Source: Zygnema cylindricum (taxonomy: Eukaryota > Streptophyta > Zygnematophyceae > Zygnematales > Zygnemataceae). From it: DNA of 64,000 nucleotides. Position 1 is the first letter of the stretch; each line of letters opens with the position of its first letter. The translations under genes were made by a program, and so were the position numbers. This document shows, piece by piece, positions 11,052 through 22,907 of this stretch. The notes under the pieces are model-generated. The model did not search any database. It was given only the letters and a program-made list of their open reading frames with translations, and had not been told where the DNA came from. The stretch is taken from NCBI GenBank assembly GCA_037447655.1, contig JBBHKE010003430.1, positions 511,822-575,821 of the forward strand, read 5' to 3'.

Positions 11052-12075
11052 TGGACCACAGAATACAGAAGCCTCTAGATAGTATTTAACTAACCCACTT
11101 TAAGCCACAACCACTGCTGCCCAAGAAGGCAAACTGACAATTTGACTGCACCCCTGTGTAGCCTGGACTCCCCTGAGTCCGTAGAAAAAAGAATCACTGA
11201 AAAAGGCCAACTAGGCGATTAGTTATAGGGTGGCAAAGATGCCAATTTATACAAACTCTCAGAGAGAGGACTATCTACCTAAATTCTCCTAAGTCCTAGT
11301 TTTTCCTACTTCCCTCTCACAGCTCCTATCTACTGCCTGTACGAACCAATCAAAAAACTGTATAGTACAAGAAAGTACTACTGCCGATGTACTTTCTGTA
11401 CGGCCTCTGTACGACAAGGCCATTAAGTGGACGCGTGTCCACTTTCCACTCGTCCGTACGTTCCTCGGAATTCCCGCGACCGAATGATGTCTTCCCACGT
11501 GGCGCCAGGTCATGCCACGTCACTAAATGCCAAAATGACCATTCCGGGATTTCGGCGATAATGTGCGCCGTTAGATTTGACGTGAAATTCAATCTCGGCC
11601 GTAATAAATACTTGCGCGATATTTGTTTCGCTTTCGAAACAAAATGCGCGATATCCATTTCAAACAAGTACAGTACTTCGTATTTCGTAGAACTGTATCT
11701 ATGTGTGGCGTTGAGGTTTCAGTTAAATGAATCTAGTACATTACAATAGTTTAAATACTAATGAAACCCTATATCTCCTAACGGACTTCTACGACAAACT
11801 GGTTAGAGCTAACGGCTACGCCGCGCTCTACCGGTCGGGGGTTCGAGTCCTTCCGGACTCAACCTTTTGTTGAGAGTGGCTTAAGCCACTCTTTAGTCCT
11901 TCCTATGGAGTTGAGGCAGCCATGGCTCCATTGCTCTCTCTCTCTCTCTCTCCTTCAGTGACTAGAACAAGTATGGGGGCGAGAGAGAGAGAAGAGATAG
12001 AGGCAGGCTGCCTACTTTTTTCTTTTCTAATAAATTTAGACCTAGAAAATATATTAAAAACTACTTATTTCAACA
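11032..12075 (-). repeat. 5' LTR of Copia-A
   Basis: 1044 bp, TG...CA, partner of 5651-6691. The last 20 nt on the minus strand (11051-11032) encode the gag start MEDTEL. It holds the second copy of the tRNA-like module and of the palindrome. Confidence 0.93.
11782..11860 (+). other. tRNA-like module inside the Copia-A 5' LTR
   Basis: Same structure as 6403-6481, with ctggttagagc and ggttcgagtcc. Here the T-arm stem GGGGG/CCTTC pairs completely if two G-U pairs are allowed. It is followed by the perfect palindrome at 11873-11892. Confidence 0.6.
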
Positions 12076-12248
12076 ATGAGCTTCCAAGCCTTTTCATGCA
12101 ACTAGAGAGTTCAAGTCACGTAGAAACAGAAAAGATGAAGGTGAAATGCCTGCTCATGAAGTTACCCAATGACTATGAAAATATAGTCAACCGTGTGCAA
12201 TATTTGTCGGATTCCAGGTGGATATGGAATTTTGTGGTAGGGATGATT
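12076..12248 (+). pseudogene. Copia gag, third part, element E0
   Basis: Begins with the target duplication atgag and continues gag as ELPSLFMQLESSSHVETEKM followed by KLPNDYENIVNRV, matching the Copia-A block CLYMEMESAGW and KLPDEFENIVYRV. It is cut at 12248 by a B-type LTR. The segment is duplicated almost exactly at 12652-12824. Confidence 0.8.
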
Positions 12249-12530
12249 TGTTGATATTTGAGAATTTTCTAGGTTTGTTTTAGTATACGAAAAAGAGCAA
12301 AGGCAGTCTGCCTCTAACTCCCTTCTCCAAGCCCCCACACTTGTTGTAGTCATTGAAGGTTGGACAAGGAGCTAGAGCCATGGCTGCCTAGGCTCTCTAT
12401 GGAGAAAGGGAGTAGATTTAGTAATCTTACCAAAAAGGTATTTGACGGACCCAAGAATTGATCCTGGTACCTACCGTCCGTCAAGTACTTAGTAGTCGTT
12501 TGCCTTATCCCTTTAGTCTAGGACTACTGC
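12249..12530 (+). repeat. Partial B-type LTR head (duplicated)
   Basis: Starts TGTTGATATTTGAG like E2 (16591) and E3 (21531) and contains the cccccacacttgttgtagtc block, the gagccatggctgcc block and an antisense tRNA-like segment (12443-12527). It stops at 12530, where the sequence jumps back to gag. It is copy 1 of the tandem duplication whose copy 2 is 12531-13106. Confidence 0.8.
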
Positions 12531-12824
12531 ATTCGATCTGTGGATTGCCCTCATACAGATGTACCAGAGTGGTACTATTCAGCAACAACAATTGGCAGAT
12601 CAAAAGATAGATGTATCGCATAAAAAGGGGGGGGGAATGCTAGACTTTTGTAATGAGCTTCCAAGCCTTTTCATGCAACTAGAGAGTTCAAGTCACGTAG
12701 AAACAGAAAAGATGAAGGTGAAATGCCTGCTCATGAAGTTACCCAATGACTATGAAAATATAGTCAACCGTGTGCAATATTTGTCGGATTCCAGGTGGAT
12801 ATGGAATTTTGTGGTAGGGATATT
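12531..12824 (+). pseudogene. Duplicated copia gag segment of E0
   Basis: 12531-12650 repeats 5523-5650 and 12652-12824 repeats 12076-12248, but without the Copia-A insertion. The 577-bp unit (gag plus LTR head) was duplicated in tandem and Copia-A then entered, or persisted in, only the first copy. The frame reads MYQSGTIQQQQLADQKID and ELPSLFMQLESSSHVETEKM. Not functional. Confidence 0.8.
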
Positions 12825-14088
12825 TGGTTGATATTTGAGTATTTTCTAGGTTTGTTTTAGTATACGAAAAAGAGCAAAGGCAGTCTGCCTCTAACTCCCT
12901 TCTCCAAGCCCCCACACTTGTTGTAGTCACTGAAGGCTGAACAGGGAGCTAGAGCCATGGCTGCCTAGGCTCTCTATGGAGAAAGGGAGTAGATTTAGTA
13001 ATCTTACCAAAAAGGTATTTGACGGACCCAGGAATTGATCCTGGTACCTACTGTCCGCCAAGTACTTAGTAGCCGTTTGCCTTATCTGTTTAATCTATGA
13101 CTAGTGCTAATAAATAAAGGGTTAGGTACATAATTAAACAGTATTTAGTAGGTATTTCCATTTAACTAAATTACGGTTAATATGGCATAGAAATAGTTGT
13201 ACTTTTAAGTACCGGACAAAACAAATAGTACGGACATTTGTTTCGACGGTACGTATAAAATACCGAAATAAATCGGACGGCCGTGATTAGCGCCGGCTTC
13301 GCGAAAGGATAATTTGGCGGTTTGCAGACGTCACCACTCCGGATGACACGTGGCAACATCGAACAGGTTGTGGAATCTCCGGAACGAAACAAAACTAATC
13401 CGAATGTGACAAATGTCACATTATGGCAATATCGTACACTTTTCGTACAGAAAATACTCCCGCAACTGTACTTTCTTGTACGGTACCGTTTTTCTGACGT
13501 GGCATGAATTAACGCCACGTGGAGAGATAAGATTTGGAAGTAGGAATTCCGGGGATTATATGAGCGAATCCGGATAGGACATGTGTTGACTTTTTAGCCA
13601 TGTCGTACGATGGACGTACAAAAGGTACAGCGGCACTTGTTCATTTATATACTATACAGTAATATGATTGGTCCGTACCTCAGTACTAGAGGGTTTAGAG
13701 TGGGGTTTAGGACTTAGAATATTTCAGGTAGGTAGCCACATCTCTCCCAGAGAGCATTTGTACAAAAGGCAAACTTTGGCCAACCATAACAATCAATTTA
13801 CTTGGCCATTTTCAGTAATTCTTTTTTCTGCGGACTCATGGGAGACCAAGCTACACAAGGGTGTAGTCACTTAGTGTTTTTGACTGCCTGGGTGGCTGCA
13901 TTTCTTAGGGAAAGTTAAAGTGGGTGAATGTGTCCAAATCTCATATTCTAACTTTGCATTCTGTAGTGAAACTGAGTACACAGAAAGTCTTATTTCACGC
14001 AGCTGAAGCTGTAATGGGGTTTTGATTGTGAAGGGGTCAATCATTTGGGTTTATATAAACTTGGAGTCGGCACTATCTAGATTAGCTT
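12825..14088 (+). repeat. 5' LTR of copia element E1 (3' end deleted)
   Basis: Aligns with the E2 and E3 LTRs over its length, from ttgatatttgagtattttct at 12828 to cactatctagattagcttct at 14069-14088. The expected last 60 bp or so, the primer site and the N-terminal half of gag are missing; the sequence passes straight into the region upstream of the gag zinc knuckle. An antisense tRNA-like segment lies at 13020-13104. Confidence 0.78.
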
Positions 14089-16590
14089 CTCTCGTTCGAG
14101 AGAATACGATTAAGATCCGAAGGGGAGGGAAGAGTGGACAAGCTTTGGCAACAGGAACTGATTAGAGGAGCAAGGATCCCACAAAATTAGTAGGAAACTA
14201 TGGAGGAGGAGGACAGAAAACTCAGTCCGATGAATCAGGACCGAGGGTCTCAAAGGGGTTGTGTCATTTTTGCAAGAAACCATGACACTATATGGCAGAG
14301 TCTACTAAGCTAACCGAGTTTCGGTTAAAGGAGGGCAGACCGGTGGACCCCCGAGAGGAAAAAAAATGGCCATTGTGACACTGGTACATGAGGCGGAATC
14401 GGAGGACAAGGACGATGAGCTCCTATTCGATGAGGAGTTGGAGGCAAAAATTGAGGTCGAAATTCCACGAAAGCATAAATGTGCTTTCGGTGGATTGAAA
14501 GGTGAATCAGGTTCGATTGTAGATTAAGGTGCTTCTATGCACATGTGTAAGGATAAACACCTTTTCACTAAGATAAGAAAGATTCCCACCGTAAAGATAG
14601 AGTACGTGGATGGGAGGATAGTCATTATTACTCCTGTAGGATTGGTAGATCTAAAATTGTTAGTAGAAGGAAAGACATCCATAGTCACATTCTCCGATGT
14701 GTTGTTTATTCCGGGGTTAAACAAAAACCTCATCTCTACATCTGTATTAGATGATAACGGTTTTGATACTAGCACTAGGAAATGAGTCTTTATTGCTAGT
14801 TTTGAGGTGGAAGTTTATTTCACTGCTGAAAAAGGTAGCCAAGGGATGTTTAGGCTGATTTTAAGCAATGAAAAGAAGAAACTTTATTATGCTGGTGTTC
14901 ATGATGTAATGTTGTGGCATAAGAGGCTTAAGCATGTGAATCTAGATAAGTTATGAGAGATGAAAAAGATGGGAGTAGTGGAAGGGATATTTTTCGGTGA
15001 GAGTGAGAATCTAAGAGATTGTAGTGGATGTTCTCCAGGTAAAGTACACAGGTTACCCTTTCCAAAAACTGCCACCTATAAGGGAGAAAAGATTCTAGTT
15101 TTGGTACACACAGATATTTGGGGACCGCCCAAAGTGCCCTCATCCGGGGGGAAGAGATTTATGATGACTATCATTGATGATTGGTCTCGGTATTCTAGGG
15201 TGTATTTTTTGAAAAATAAGTCAAAGGCTCATGAATATTTTAGACAATATAAGGCATGGAGTGAAAAACTTCATGAAACACCAATCAAGAGAGTAAAGAG
15301 TGAGAATGGTGGAGAATATACCTCTAACTAGTTTGAGGATTTTCTGAGGGAAGATGGAGTCCAACACCAAAAGACAGTTCGAAAAAACCTGTAACAGAAT
15401 GGGGTAGCTGAAAGATTAAATAGGAACTAAGTGTAAGTGTAAGAAGTATGTTGTCAGACAAAAAGATAGGAAAAAGGTTTTCGGCCAAAGCAATGAAATG
15501 TGCTAATTACCTCAAAAATTGTGTTCTTATTTCAGCGGTTAATGGCCAAACACCTTATGAGAGATGGACCGGCCAGAAACCAAACATATCTCACTTGAAG
15601 GTTTTTGGCTGCCAAGTGTTTAGTCCAGATACAGATCGGTCTAAATGGAAATTAGATCATAAAGGAAAACCGTGGTACTTATAAGGATATGAGGAGATTG
15701 TAAAAGGATACGGAGTTTATGATCTAAAAAGGGAAGATGTAATCTTAGTAAAACACCTAGTAGTTATGGATGAAGGAAAGTCTATGGATCTCTTCAAGTA
15801 TACAAAGTCAGTAAAAATCAGATTTGAGTCAGAAAATTCCGATGACTTTGAGCTTCCTAACTATCCAGGTTTCAGAGAAGATGACATTCTAGCAGGTACA
15901 AATCAGACCAAGAAGGACTCGGTTGCGGAAACTCTAGTGACAACTCTACCCGAAGCGGAAGACGTGGTGGAAATTGATCTGGAATCACGGGAAAGGGAGA
16001 AGCTAAGATTGTTCAAAAAACCCACAGGAACCATCTATTCCGGCAACAGATTTTGAGGGAGGAAGGAGAAGTAGCAAAAGATTGGAAGAAAAACAGGTTA
16101 ATTACAAGGTAACAAAACTATCTCATCCAGATGAACCTTAGACTTATGGAGAGGCAATGAACTGTCTAGAGATGAACCTCAGACTTATGGAGAGGCGATG
16201 AACTCTCCAGATAGGAACAAGTGGAAGATAGCCATCAATGAGGAGATGGCCTCAATTACGGTAGCCGATACGTGGGAGCTGGTAGACTTTCCACCTGACC
16301 GAAAACGAATCGGTTGTAAATGGGTGTTCAAATTAACACCAAACCCATATAACACCATTGAGCGCTACAAAGCCCGGTTAGTGACCAAAGGATGTACACA
16401 GAAAGAGGGAATCGACTACAAGGAAACCTTTGCCCCGCTCGTTATATTTTCCCTCCGTCCGCATACTTCTTAGTTTGACAGCAGCAGAAGACATGGAAAT
16501 GCACCAAATGGACATCAAGACAACTTTTTTGCATGGAGAATTGGAAGAGGAGATCTTCATGCAACAACTCGAAGTATTTGTGGAGTAAGG
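14089..16590 (+). pseudogene. E1 copia gag end, protease, integrase and RT N-terminus (decayed)
   Basis: In order: gag end RENTIKIRRGGKS, a broken zinc knuckle (CHFCKKP, stop), protease region (a stop precedes GASMHMC), integrase zinc finger (HKRLKHVNLDKL, CSGC), integrase core with HTDIWGPPKV and a changed second motif (SENGGEY in place of SDNGGEY), and RT start to EEIFMQQ. Stops and frameshifts occur throughout. A 39-40-bp direct duplication (gatgaacctyagacttatgg) is at about 16121-16200. RT is cut at 16590 by E2 and resumes at 20804. Confidence 0.85.
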
Positions 16591-17769
16591 TGTTGATATT
16601 TGAGTATTTTCAAGGTCTTTATTAAGGATAGAAAAAGCGCAGAGGCAGTCTACCTCTGACTCCCTTCTCCAAGCCCCCACACTTGTTGTAGTCACTAAAG
16701 GCTGGAAAGGGAGCTAGAGCCATGGCTGCCTAAGCTCTCCAAAGAGACAGGTGTAGATAAATGGTAGGTTTACTAAAATGGATATTGACAAATCAAGGAA
16801 TTGATCCCGGAACCTACCGTCCGTCAAGATTCCGATAGACGGTAGCTTTGTCGGTTAAGCCTAGGACTAGTGCTAGTACACATTAAGTTTGATATGTATT
16901 TAAATAGTTATAGTACACTAGTTCATTTAACGCGAAATATAAACATAGTGCATAGTTACAGTTATAGATAGTACAGAGTACGGTTTTATGTATTATATGA
17001 AACGGATATCGCGCACTTGTTTCGAACGCAAAACAAATACCGCGCGGTTATGATCAACAGCTAAAAATATAGCCGGATTTGATCGGACGGCCACGATAGG
17101 CGCCGCGATCGCGGGATATGTACTTTTGGCATTTTACGACAATCGCCACGTCAAGTGACACGTGGCACGTCAACATTGGATTGCGGCGACTCTGGAGATT
17201 ATGGGAACAAATAGGGATATGTCATGTGTCAACATTTCGATCATATCGTACGATGGTCGTACATAAAGTACACCAGCACCTGTACTTTTATGTACGGCAC
17301 AGTAAAGTCATTCGTGCTGTATGTCAGTAGATACGGTCTTAGAGAGAGAATAGGACTTAGAATTTTTTGGGTAGGTAGTCGCCTCTCCCAGCGAGCATCT
17401 TGTATAAAATGCAAACTTTGGCCAACATAACAATTAATTTACTTGACCATTTTCAGTGATTCTTTTTGCTGCGGACTCAAGAGAGTCCACCCTACACAGG
17501 GGTGTAGTCGATCAAAGTTTTTGCCTGCCTAGGTGGTTGCATTTCTAAGGGAAAGTCATAGTGGGTGAATGTGTCCAAAACTCATATTCTAACTTTGCAT
17601 TCTATGGTGGAACTAAGCACATAGAAAGTCTTATTTCACAGGGGTGAAGCTGTTTCTGATTGTCAAGGGGTCAATCATTTGGGTCTATATCAACTTAGAG
17701 GCGGCACTATCTAGATTAGCTTCTTTTGGATCTGCGATTTTTGTGGGAAATGGAGCACACAGAGTTTCA
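16591..17769 (+). repeat. 5' LTR of E2
   Basis: 1179 bp, partner of 19615-20803. The last 20 nt (17750-17769) encode the gag start MEHTEF. An antisense tRNA-like segment is at about 16786-16868. Confidence 0.92.
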
Positions 17770-18800
17770 GCTTATGGGCCCACCATGTAGGGTGCCTATG
17801 TTTGATGGAACACGCTTCACTTATTGGGGATTTTTGATGGAGGGATTGCTTTTCGAGAAGCACTTATGGGGAATTATTTCGGGACAAGTGAGGTGTCCTC
17901 CACCGGGCTTTGGAGAACTCATTATGGAGAATCATCTGGGGCTGCCGAGAAAATCAACTAGAGTTCAGATGCAAAGGAAGGTGAAGGGAAAATCATTGCC
18001 ATGGAAAGGGGAAAATAGGAGAAGGGAAAAGGAACACCGATGGTGAGGGGAGCTAAGCTCTCGACTATGGTTCCACTAGTAGGGATTAAAATTGAAAAAA
18101 ATGATAGAAAAATATGGGAATTCAAAAACACTATAGCAAAGTATCTCATACTTAGAAACGTGTCTAAGTCCATAGCTATCACTCTTATAAACTTAACTAA
18201 GTCTTAAAAGATATGGGAAGCACTAAGTCAGATTTATAAGAGTGATACTATTTAGGGGCAGCAATTAGTAAAACAAAAAATAGATGCCTATGTTTATAAA
18301 GGTGGTAGCATGATAGAGTTTTACAATGGTATTGTTGCGCTATATGTTGAGCTTGCTAGTGCACGATCTGTAGAATCTGAGAAGAAAAAGATTAATACAC
18401 TACTCATGAAACTACCTGATGAGTACAAAAACATCATTTGTCGTATGCAGTCAATGGATGGCTCCTCATGGACTTGGAGCTTTACCATGGGGATAATTCT
18501 TGTGAGGGAAAGCACTTTGGAGCTTTGTAGGGGAAGTGACAGAGTGAATGCATTTACAGCTAGTGATGATTGGCAGAAGCGTGATGAGAGGAACGATGGT
18601 GACGAGCGAAAGCGTGATGAGAGGAAGAAAGACAAAGGTAAACCTTATTGGAACTTTGGTGGAAAGAGAGGGAGAGGAAAAGAAAGAGGAGCTTTAAAAA
18701 TGGGGTTTGCTTCTTTTGTAGGGAACTAGGTCATTTTATCGAGAAATGCCCTAGTTTAGAGGAACTTAGAAGTTGGAATGTGGATGAGGAGGAAAAAAGG
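17750..18800 (+). pseudogene. Gag of E2
   Basis: The frame opens at ATG 17750 in the LTR and reads MEHTEFQLMGPPCRVPMFDG through the primer site, then TRFTYWGFLMEGLLFEKHLW and GIISGQVRCPPPGFG. Frameshifts follow near 18030. A second open part (18310-18729) has the capsid block MKLPDEYKNIICRM and a charged repeat region rich in ERKRDE, then FGGKRGRGKERG. The zinc knuckle CFFCRELGHFIEKC is readable one frame over at about 18708, so a one-base change separates it. Only gag, the particle protein, seems to have been kept by this family. Confidence 0.82.
17770..17784 (+). other. Primer-binding site of E2
   Basis: gcttatgggcccacc directly follows the LTR CA end: one mismatch to the iMet anticodon-arm complement. 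It contains an in-frame ATG of gag. Confidence 0.8.
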
Positions 18801-19004
18801 GAATAGGAGAAAGAGGATGAAGATTTTTTAGAGCTTCTTCACATTGGTAGAATGGAGAAGAGAGAAAAACACACAGAAATTTCAACAAAATAACAGTGTG
18901 CTTTTGGAGGTATAACGGAAGTGAAGAGAAAGGAGGTATTTAAGGGAGTTAAATATAATGAGGGTAATCTTATAGATATTTTGTAAACAGAAAACTGGTC
19001 AGAA

Positions 19005-19601
19005 ATGGAGACTTCAACGCATTTCGAAGTTAGGGGAGAAGCGAAATATTTGATTAAAAGTTTAGGGGAGGAGAAATATTTATTAGGAATCAAAATAGAA
19101 AGTGATAGTGGAAAGAATTCCATAAGAGAGAGTGAGGAAAGTTTAGAAAGTGGGATAATTATCATGGATAGAAATATGAGTTCGGAAGATGTAGAATTTA
19201 TGAAGAACTTAGTGGGGACTCTTGATTTAAAGATAAATTTCGGGGGTAATGGTTTTGACATCACTGATGGGAGTGATGTCATTTATAAAGGTGTACCCGT
19301 AAAATGGTTAGCATCAGGGGGTGTGTTGAAGATTGGAGATGGGGCTGGCTGGTTGAATTGCAAGAGGGAAATCGGATTTTGTGTGGATGGAAAAGATATG
19401 AGGTGGATAATATCTTTGCTTAGATTTATGAAAAGTGAGATGCTAAATAAAATGTATGATAAACAAGGAGTGTTTAGTTCAGCTCATTTAATGAACCTTT
19501 TTAAATATGAGTGTGTTATCTTAAAGTTATATAAAAAGACAAGGAAAAGGAAAAAAAAAAGGGAAGGGAATGTTTGTAAGAATAGAAAGGAATTAGACTA
19601 G
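19005..19601 (+). CDS. Shrunken RT-end/RNase H relic ORF of E2 (198 aa)
   Basis: An open frame that aligns in pieces with Copia-A pol from residue about 718: SLGEEKYLLGIKIESD (pol DLGEAKYILGIQMERD), then MDRNMSSEDVEFMK (LDDQMSLEEREFMK), LVGTLDLKINFGG (LVGTRELWLHLGG), ITDGSD (ITTWSDAS) and MRWIISLLR. The RNase H MEAEYM and CDN motifs are deleted, so catalysis is lost. It ends in a lysine-rich tail. The frame stays open despite several internal deletions. It may be a relic, or a protein with a new role; E3 has the same version with one frameshift. Confidence 0.55.
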   Translation: METSTHFEVRGEAKYLIKSLGEEKYLLGIKIESDSGKNSIRESEESLESGIIIMDRNMSSEDVEFMKNLVGTLDLKINFGGNGFDITDGSDVIYKGVPVKWLASGGVLKIGDGAGWLNCKREIGFCVDGKDMRWIISLLRFMKSEMLNKMYDKQGVFSSAHLMNLFKYECVILKLYKKTRKRKKKREGNVCKNRKELD

Positions 19602-19614
19602 AAAATAAGGGGAG

Positions 19615-20803
19615 TGTTGATATTTGAGTATTTTCTAGGTCTTTATTAAGGATAGAAAAAGCGCAGAGGCGGTCTCTCTCTCTGACTCCCTTCTCCAAGC
19701 CCCCACACTTGTTGTAGTCACTTAAGGCTGGAAAGGGAGCTAGAGCCATGGCTGCCTAAGCTCTCCAAAGAGACAGGTGTAGATAAATGGTAGGTTTACT
19801 AAAATGGATATTGACAAATCAAGGAATTGATCCCGGAACCTACCGTCCGTCAAGATTCCGATAGACGGTAGCTTTGTCGGTTAAGCCTAGGACTAGTGCT
19901 AGTACACATTAAGTTTGATATGTATTTAAATAGTTATAGTACACTAGTTCATTTAACGCGAAATATAAACATAGTGCATAGTTACAGTTATAGATAGTAC
20001 AGAGTACGGTTTTATGTATTATATGAAACGGATATCGCGCACTTGTTTCGAACGCAAAACAAATACCGCGCGGTTATGATCAACAGCTAAAAATATAGCC
20101 GGATTTGATCGGACGGCCACGATAGGCGCCGCGATCGCGGGATATGTACTTTTGGCATTTTACGGCAATCGCCACGTCAAGTGACACGTGGCACGTCAAC
20201 ATTGGATTGCGGCGACTCCGGAGATTATGGGAACAAATAGGGATATGACATGTGTCAACATTTCGATCATATCGTACGATGGTCGTACATAAAGTACACC
20301 AGCACCTGTACTTTTATGTACGGCACAGTAAAGTCATTCGTACTGTATGTCAGTAGATAGGGTCTTAGAGAGGGAATAGGACTTAGAATTTTTTGGGTAG
20401 GTAGTCGCCTCTCCTTGAGAGCATCTTGTATAAAAGGCAAACTTTGGCCTACCATAACAATTAATTTACTTGACCATTTTCAGAGATTCATTTTGCTGCG
20501 GACTCAAGGGAGTCCAGACTACATAGGGGTTTAGTTGATCAGAGTTTTTGCGTGCTAGGGTGGCTGCATTTCTAAGGGAAAGTCAAAGTGGGTGAATGTG
20601 TCCAAAACTCATATTCTAACTTTGCATTCTGTGGTGGAACTGAGAACACAGAAAGTCTTATTTCACAAGGGTGAAGCTATAATGGGTTTCTAATTGTCAA
20701 GGGGTCAGTCATTTGGGTTTATATCAACTTGGAGTCGGCACTATCTTGATTAGCTTCTTTTGGATTTGCGATTTTTGTGGGCAATGGAGCTCACAGAGTT
20801 TCA
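19615..20803 (+). repeat. 3' LTR of E2
   Basis: 1189 bp, preceded by the purine tract ending AAGGGGAG. It ends ...gagtttCA before the target duplication caagg. An antisense tRNA-like segment is at about 19811-19893. Confidence 0.92.
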
Positions 20804-21530
20804 CAAGGAGAGGAGAGTAAGGTATGCCCGCTGATTAAATCTCTTTATGGTTTGAAACAAGGCGCCTCGAAAGTGGAATAAGAAGCTTGATGAGTTTCTT
20901 ACTGGTCTGCGATATATCCGGATCAAGTCAGATCACTCAATCTATATTTTTGAAGATGAGGAAGGTGTTATTTTTATTGCAATTTATGTTGATGATTTGC
21001 TTCTTTTAAGTAAATCAATGACATAGTTAATAAACTGAAAACGGATCTTAAGGGAAGATTTGAGATGAATGATATAGGGGAGGCAAAATATATTTTGGGT
21101 ATTTAAGAAGAAAGAGACCGAGAAAGAAAGATTATAAGACTATCTCAATAAGCATCAATAGGAAACATGTTGGAAAAGTTTCAAGTGGATAAGAAAAATA
21201 GTTGTACAAATCCAATAGAGTTAAAGAAGGGAAGTGAGGGGAGTGTGAAAGAAGGAGTCATAATCGTAGACAAGGAATTATGTCTTGAAGAACAGAAGTT
21301 CATGCAGACTATTCCTTACAAGCAAGTAGTGGGAAGCCTAATCTATTTTATAAATTCTACCCGGCCGAATTTAGTTGCAGCTGTAGGAGGGTTGAATATA
21401 AGTCTAAATGCTCTCACTATGAGAGATTGGGAGGCAGCTAAGAGTCCATGGATATTTGATAGGAACTAGGGATCTGTGGTTGCATTTGGGTTGGGGAAGT
21501 ACTGACATCACTTCTTCGAGTGATGCTAGT
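20804..21530 (+). pseudogene. E1 copia RT C-terminus and RNase H start
   Basis: Continues the E1 pol after E2: KVCPLIKSLYGLKQG, then SDHSIYIFEDEEGVIFIAIY with the active site YVDD near 20985-21000, then the connection TIPYKQVVGSLIYFINSTRP. Stops and one-base shifts are frequent. RNase H is cut at SSSDAS by E3 at 21531; the rest of E1 is not found. Confidence 0.85.
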
Positions 21531-22907
21531 TGTTGAAATTTGTGTATTTTCTAGGTTTCTATTAGGATAGAAAAAGGCAGAGGCGGTGTGCCTCTAACTC
21601 CTCTATCCAAGCCCCCACACTTGTTGTAGTCACAGAAGGGTGGATAGGGAGATAAAGCCATGGCTGCTTAGGCCCTCTAGAGAAGACAAAGGGTAAATTA
21701 GGTGGATTTACCAAAAAGGTGCTTGACGGACCCAAGAATCGATCCTGATACCTACTGTCCGTCAAGAAACCCGTAGTCATCAGCTTTTTCTGTTAAGTCT
21801 AGGACTAGTGCTAAGATATATGGTGTTTGATATTTATTTAAACAGCTACAAGTAGAGATTTCCATTTAACTGGATTACGGGTTTATAAGGCATAGAAACA
21901 GTTGTACTTTAAGTACCGGACGAAACAAATGCTACGGACATTTGTTTCGACGGTCGGTATTAAATGATGATATGAATCGGACGGCCATGGCTACACCGGC
22001 TTCGCAGAAAAGACAATTTGGCAGTTTGCGGACGTCGCCACTCCGGATGACACGTGGCAACATCAGACAGGTTTACGGAATCTGCGAAACATAAGACAAC
22101 AAATTCGGATATGACAAATGTCGCATTACGGCTGTCTCTTACAATGTCCGTACATAAAGTACTCCGGCACTTGTAGTTTCTTGTACGGTATAGTCATGTG
22201 ATTGGTGAGTCTTCATCGACAGTCAAGGTACGAGCCGGAATTCTGGAATGGCCACGTTGGCGTTTTCTGGAGTGGCATGACCTGACACCACGTGGCAAGA
22301 TAACATTGGGAAGCGCGAATCCCGGGGAGCATACGGACTAATCCAAAGGAGACACGCGTCCACTCAGTGGTCTTGACGTACACAGGCCGTACAGAAAGAA
22401 CATCAGCCGTAGTACCTTTTTGTACTGTAGTGTCATGTGATTGGTTTGTACCTCAATACTAGGAGGCTTAGAGAGGGGTTTTCGAACTTAGAATATTTTG
22501 GTAGATAGCCACTTCTATCAGAGAGCATCTTGTATAATAGGCAAATATTGGCCAGCCATTACTATCAACTCAGTTGACCATTTTCAGTGATTCTTTTTGC
22601 TGCGGACTCAAGGGAGTCCACGCTACACAGGGATGTAATTGGTTTGAGTGTTTGTTTGCCAATGTGACTGAATTTCCAAGGGAAAGTCGAAGTGGGGAAT
22701 GTTATCCAATACTCATATTCTAACTTAGCATTCTGTGGTAAAACCAAGCACACAGAAAGTCTTATTTCACAGGGGTGAAGCTATAATGGGGTTCTGATTG
22801 TCACAGGGTCAATCATTTGGGTTTATATATACTTGGAGTCAACACTATCTAGAATAGTTTCTTTGGACCTGCAAATTCCGTGTGGCAATGGAGCTTATAG
22901 AATTACA
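21531..22907 (+). repeat. 5' LTR of E3
   Basis: 1377 bp, TGTTGAAATT...aattaCA. The last 20 nt carry the gag ATG (22888) reading MELIEL. An antisense tRNA-like segment is at 21724-21807 with the B-box complement agaatcgatcc, the best-kept B-box among the E-type LTRs. Confidence 0.88.

Larger units (their letters stand above)
5651..12075 (-). mobile_element. Copia-A: Ty1/copia retrotransposon with near-complete pol
   Basis: LTRs lie at 5651-6691 (3') and 11032-12075 (5'); both are TG...CA, about 1.04 kb, with a couple of dozen differences by eye. The perfect 5-bp target duplication atgag is at 5646-5650 and 12076-12080, interrupting the E0 gag at MLDFCNE. On the minus strand the order is LTR, PBS (11017-11031), gag, zinc knuckle and protease, integrase, RT, RNase H, PPT (6692-6708), LTR. 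INT before RT is the Ty1/copia order. Gag has a TGG-to-TAG stop and a frameshift, and a TAA separates protease from integrase, so this copy is not autonomous although pol is open for 1017 codons. Confidence 0.95.
16591..20803 (+). mobile_element. E2: gag-only non-autonomous copia derivative
   Basis: LTRs 16591-17769 and 19615-20803, both TG...CA, flanked by taagg (16586-16590) and caagg (20804-20808), a 5-bp target duplication with one C/T difference. The primer site is at 17770-17784 and the purine tract at 19598-19614. The internal part (about 1.85 kb) holds gag and a shrunken relic of the RT end and RNase H; most of protease and all of integrase and the RT core are absent. E3 has the same layout, so this is a non-autonomous family and not a one-off deletion. 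It is inserted in the RT of E1 between VE and QGEESK. Confidence 0.92.
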
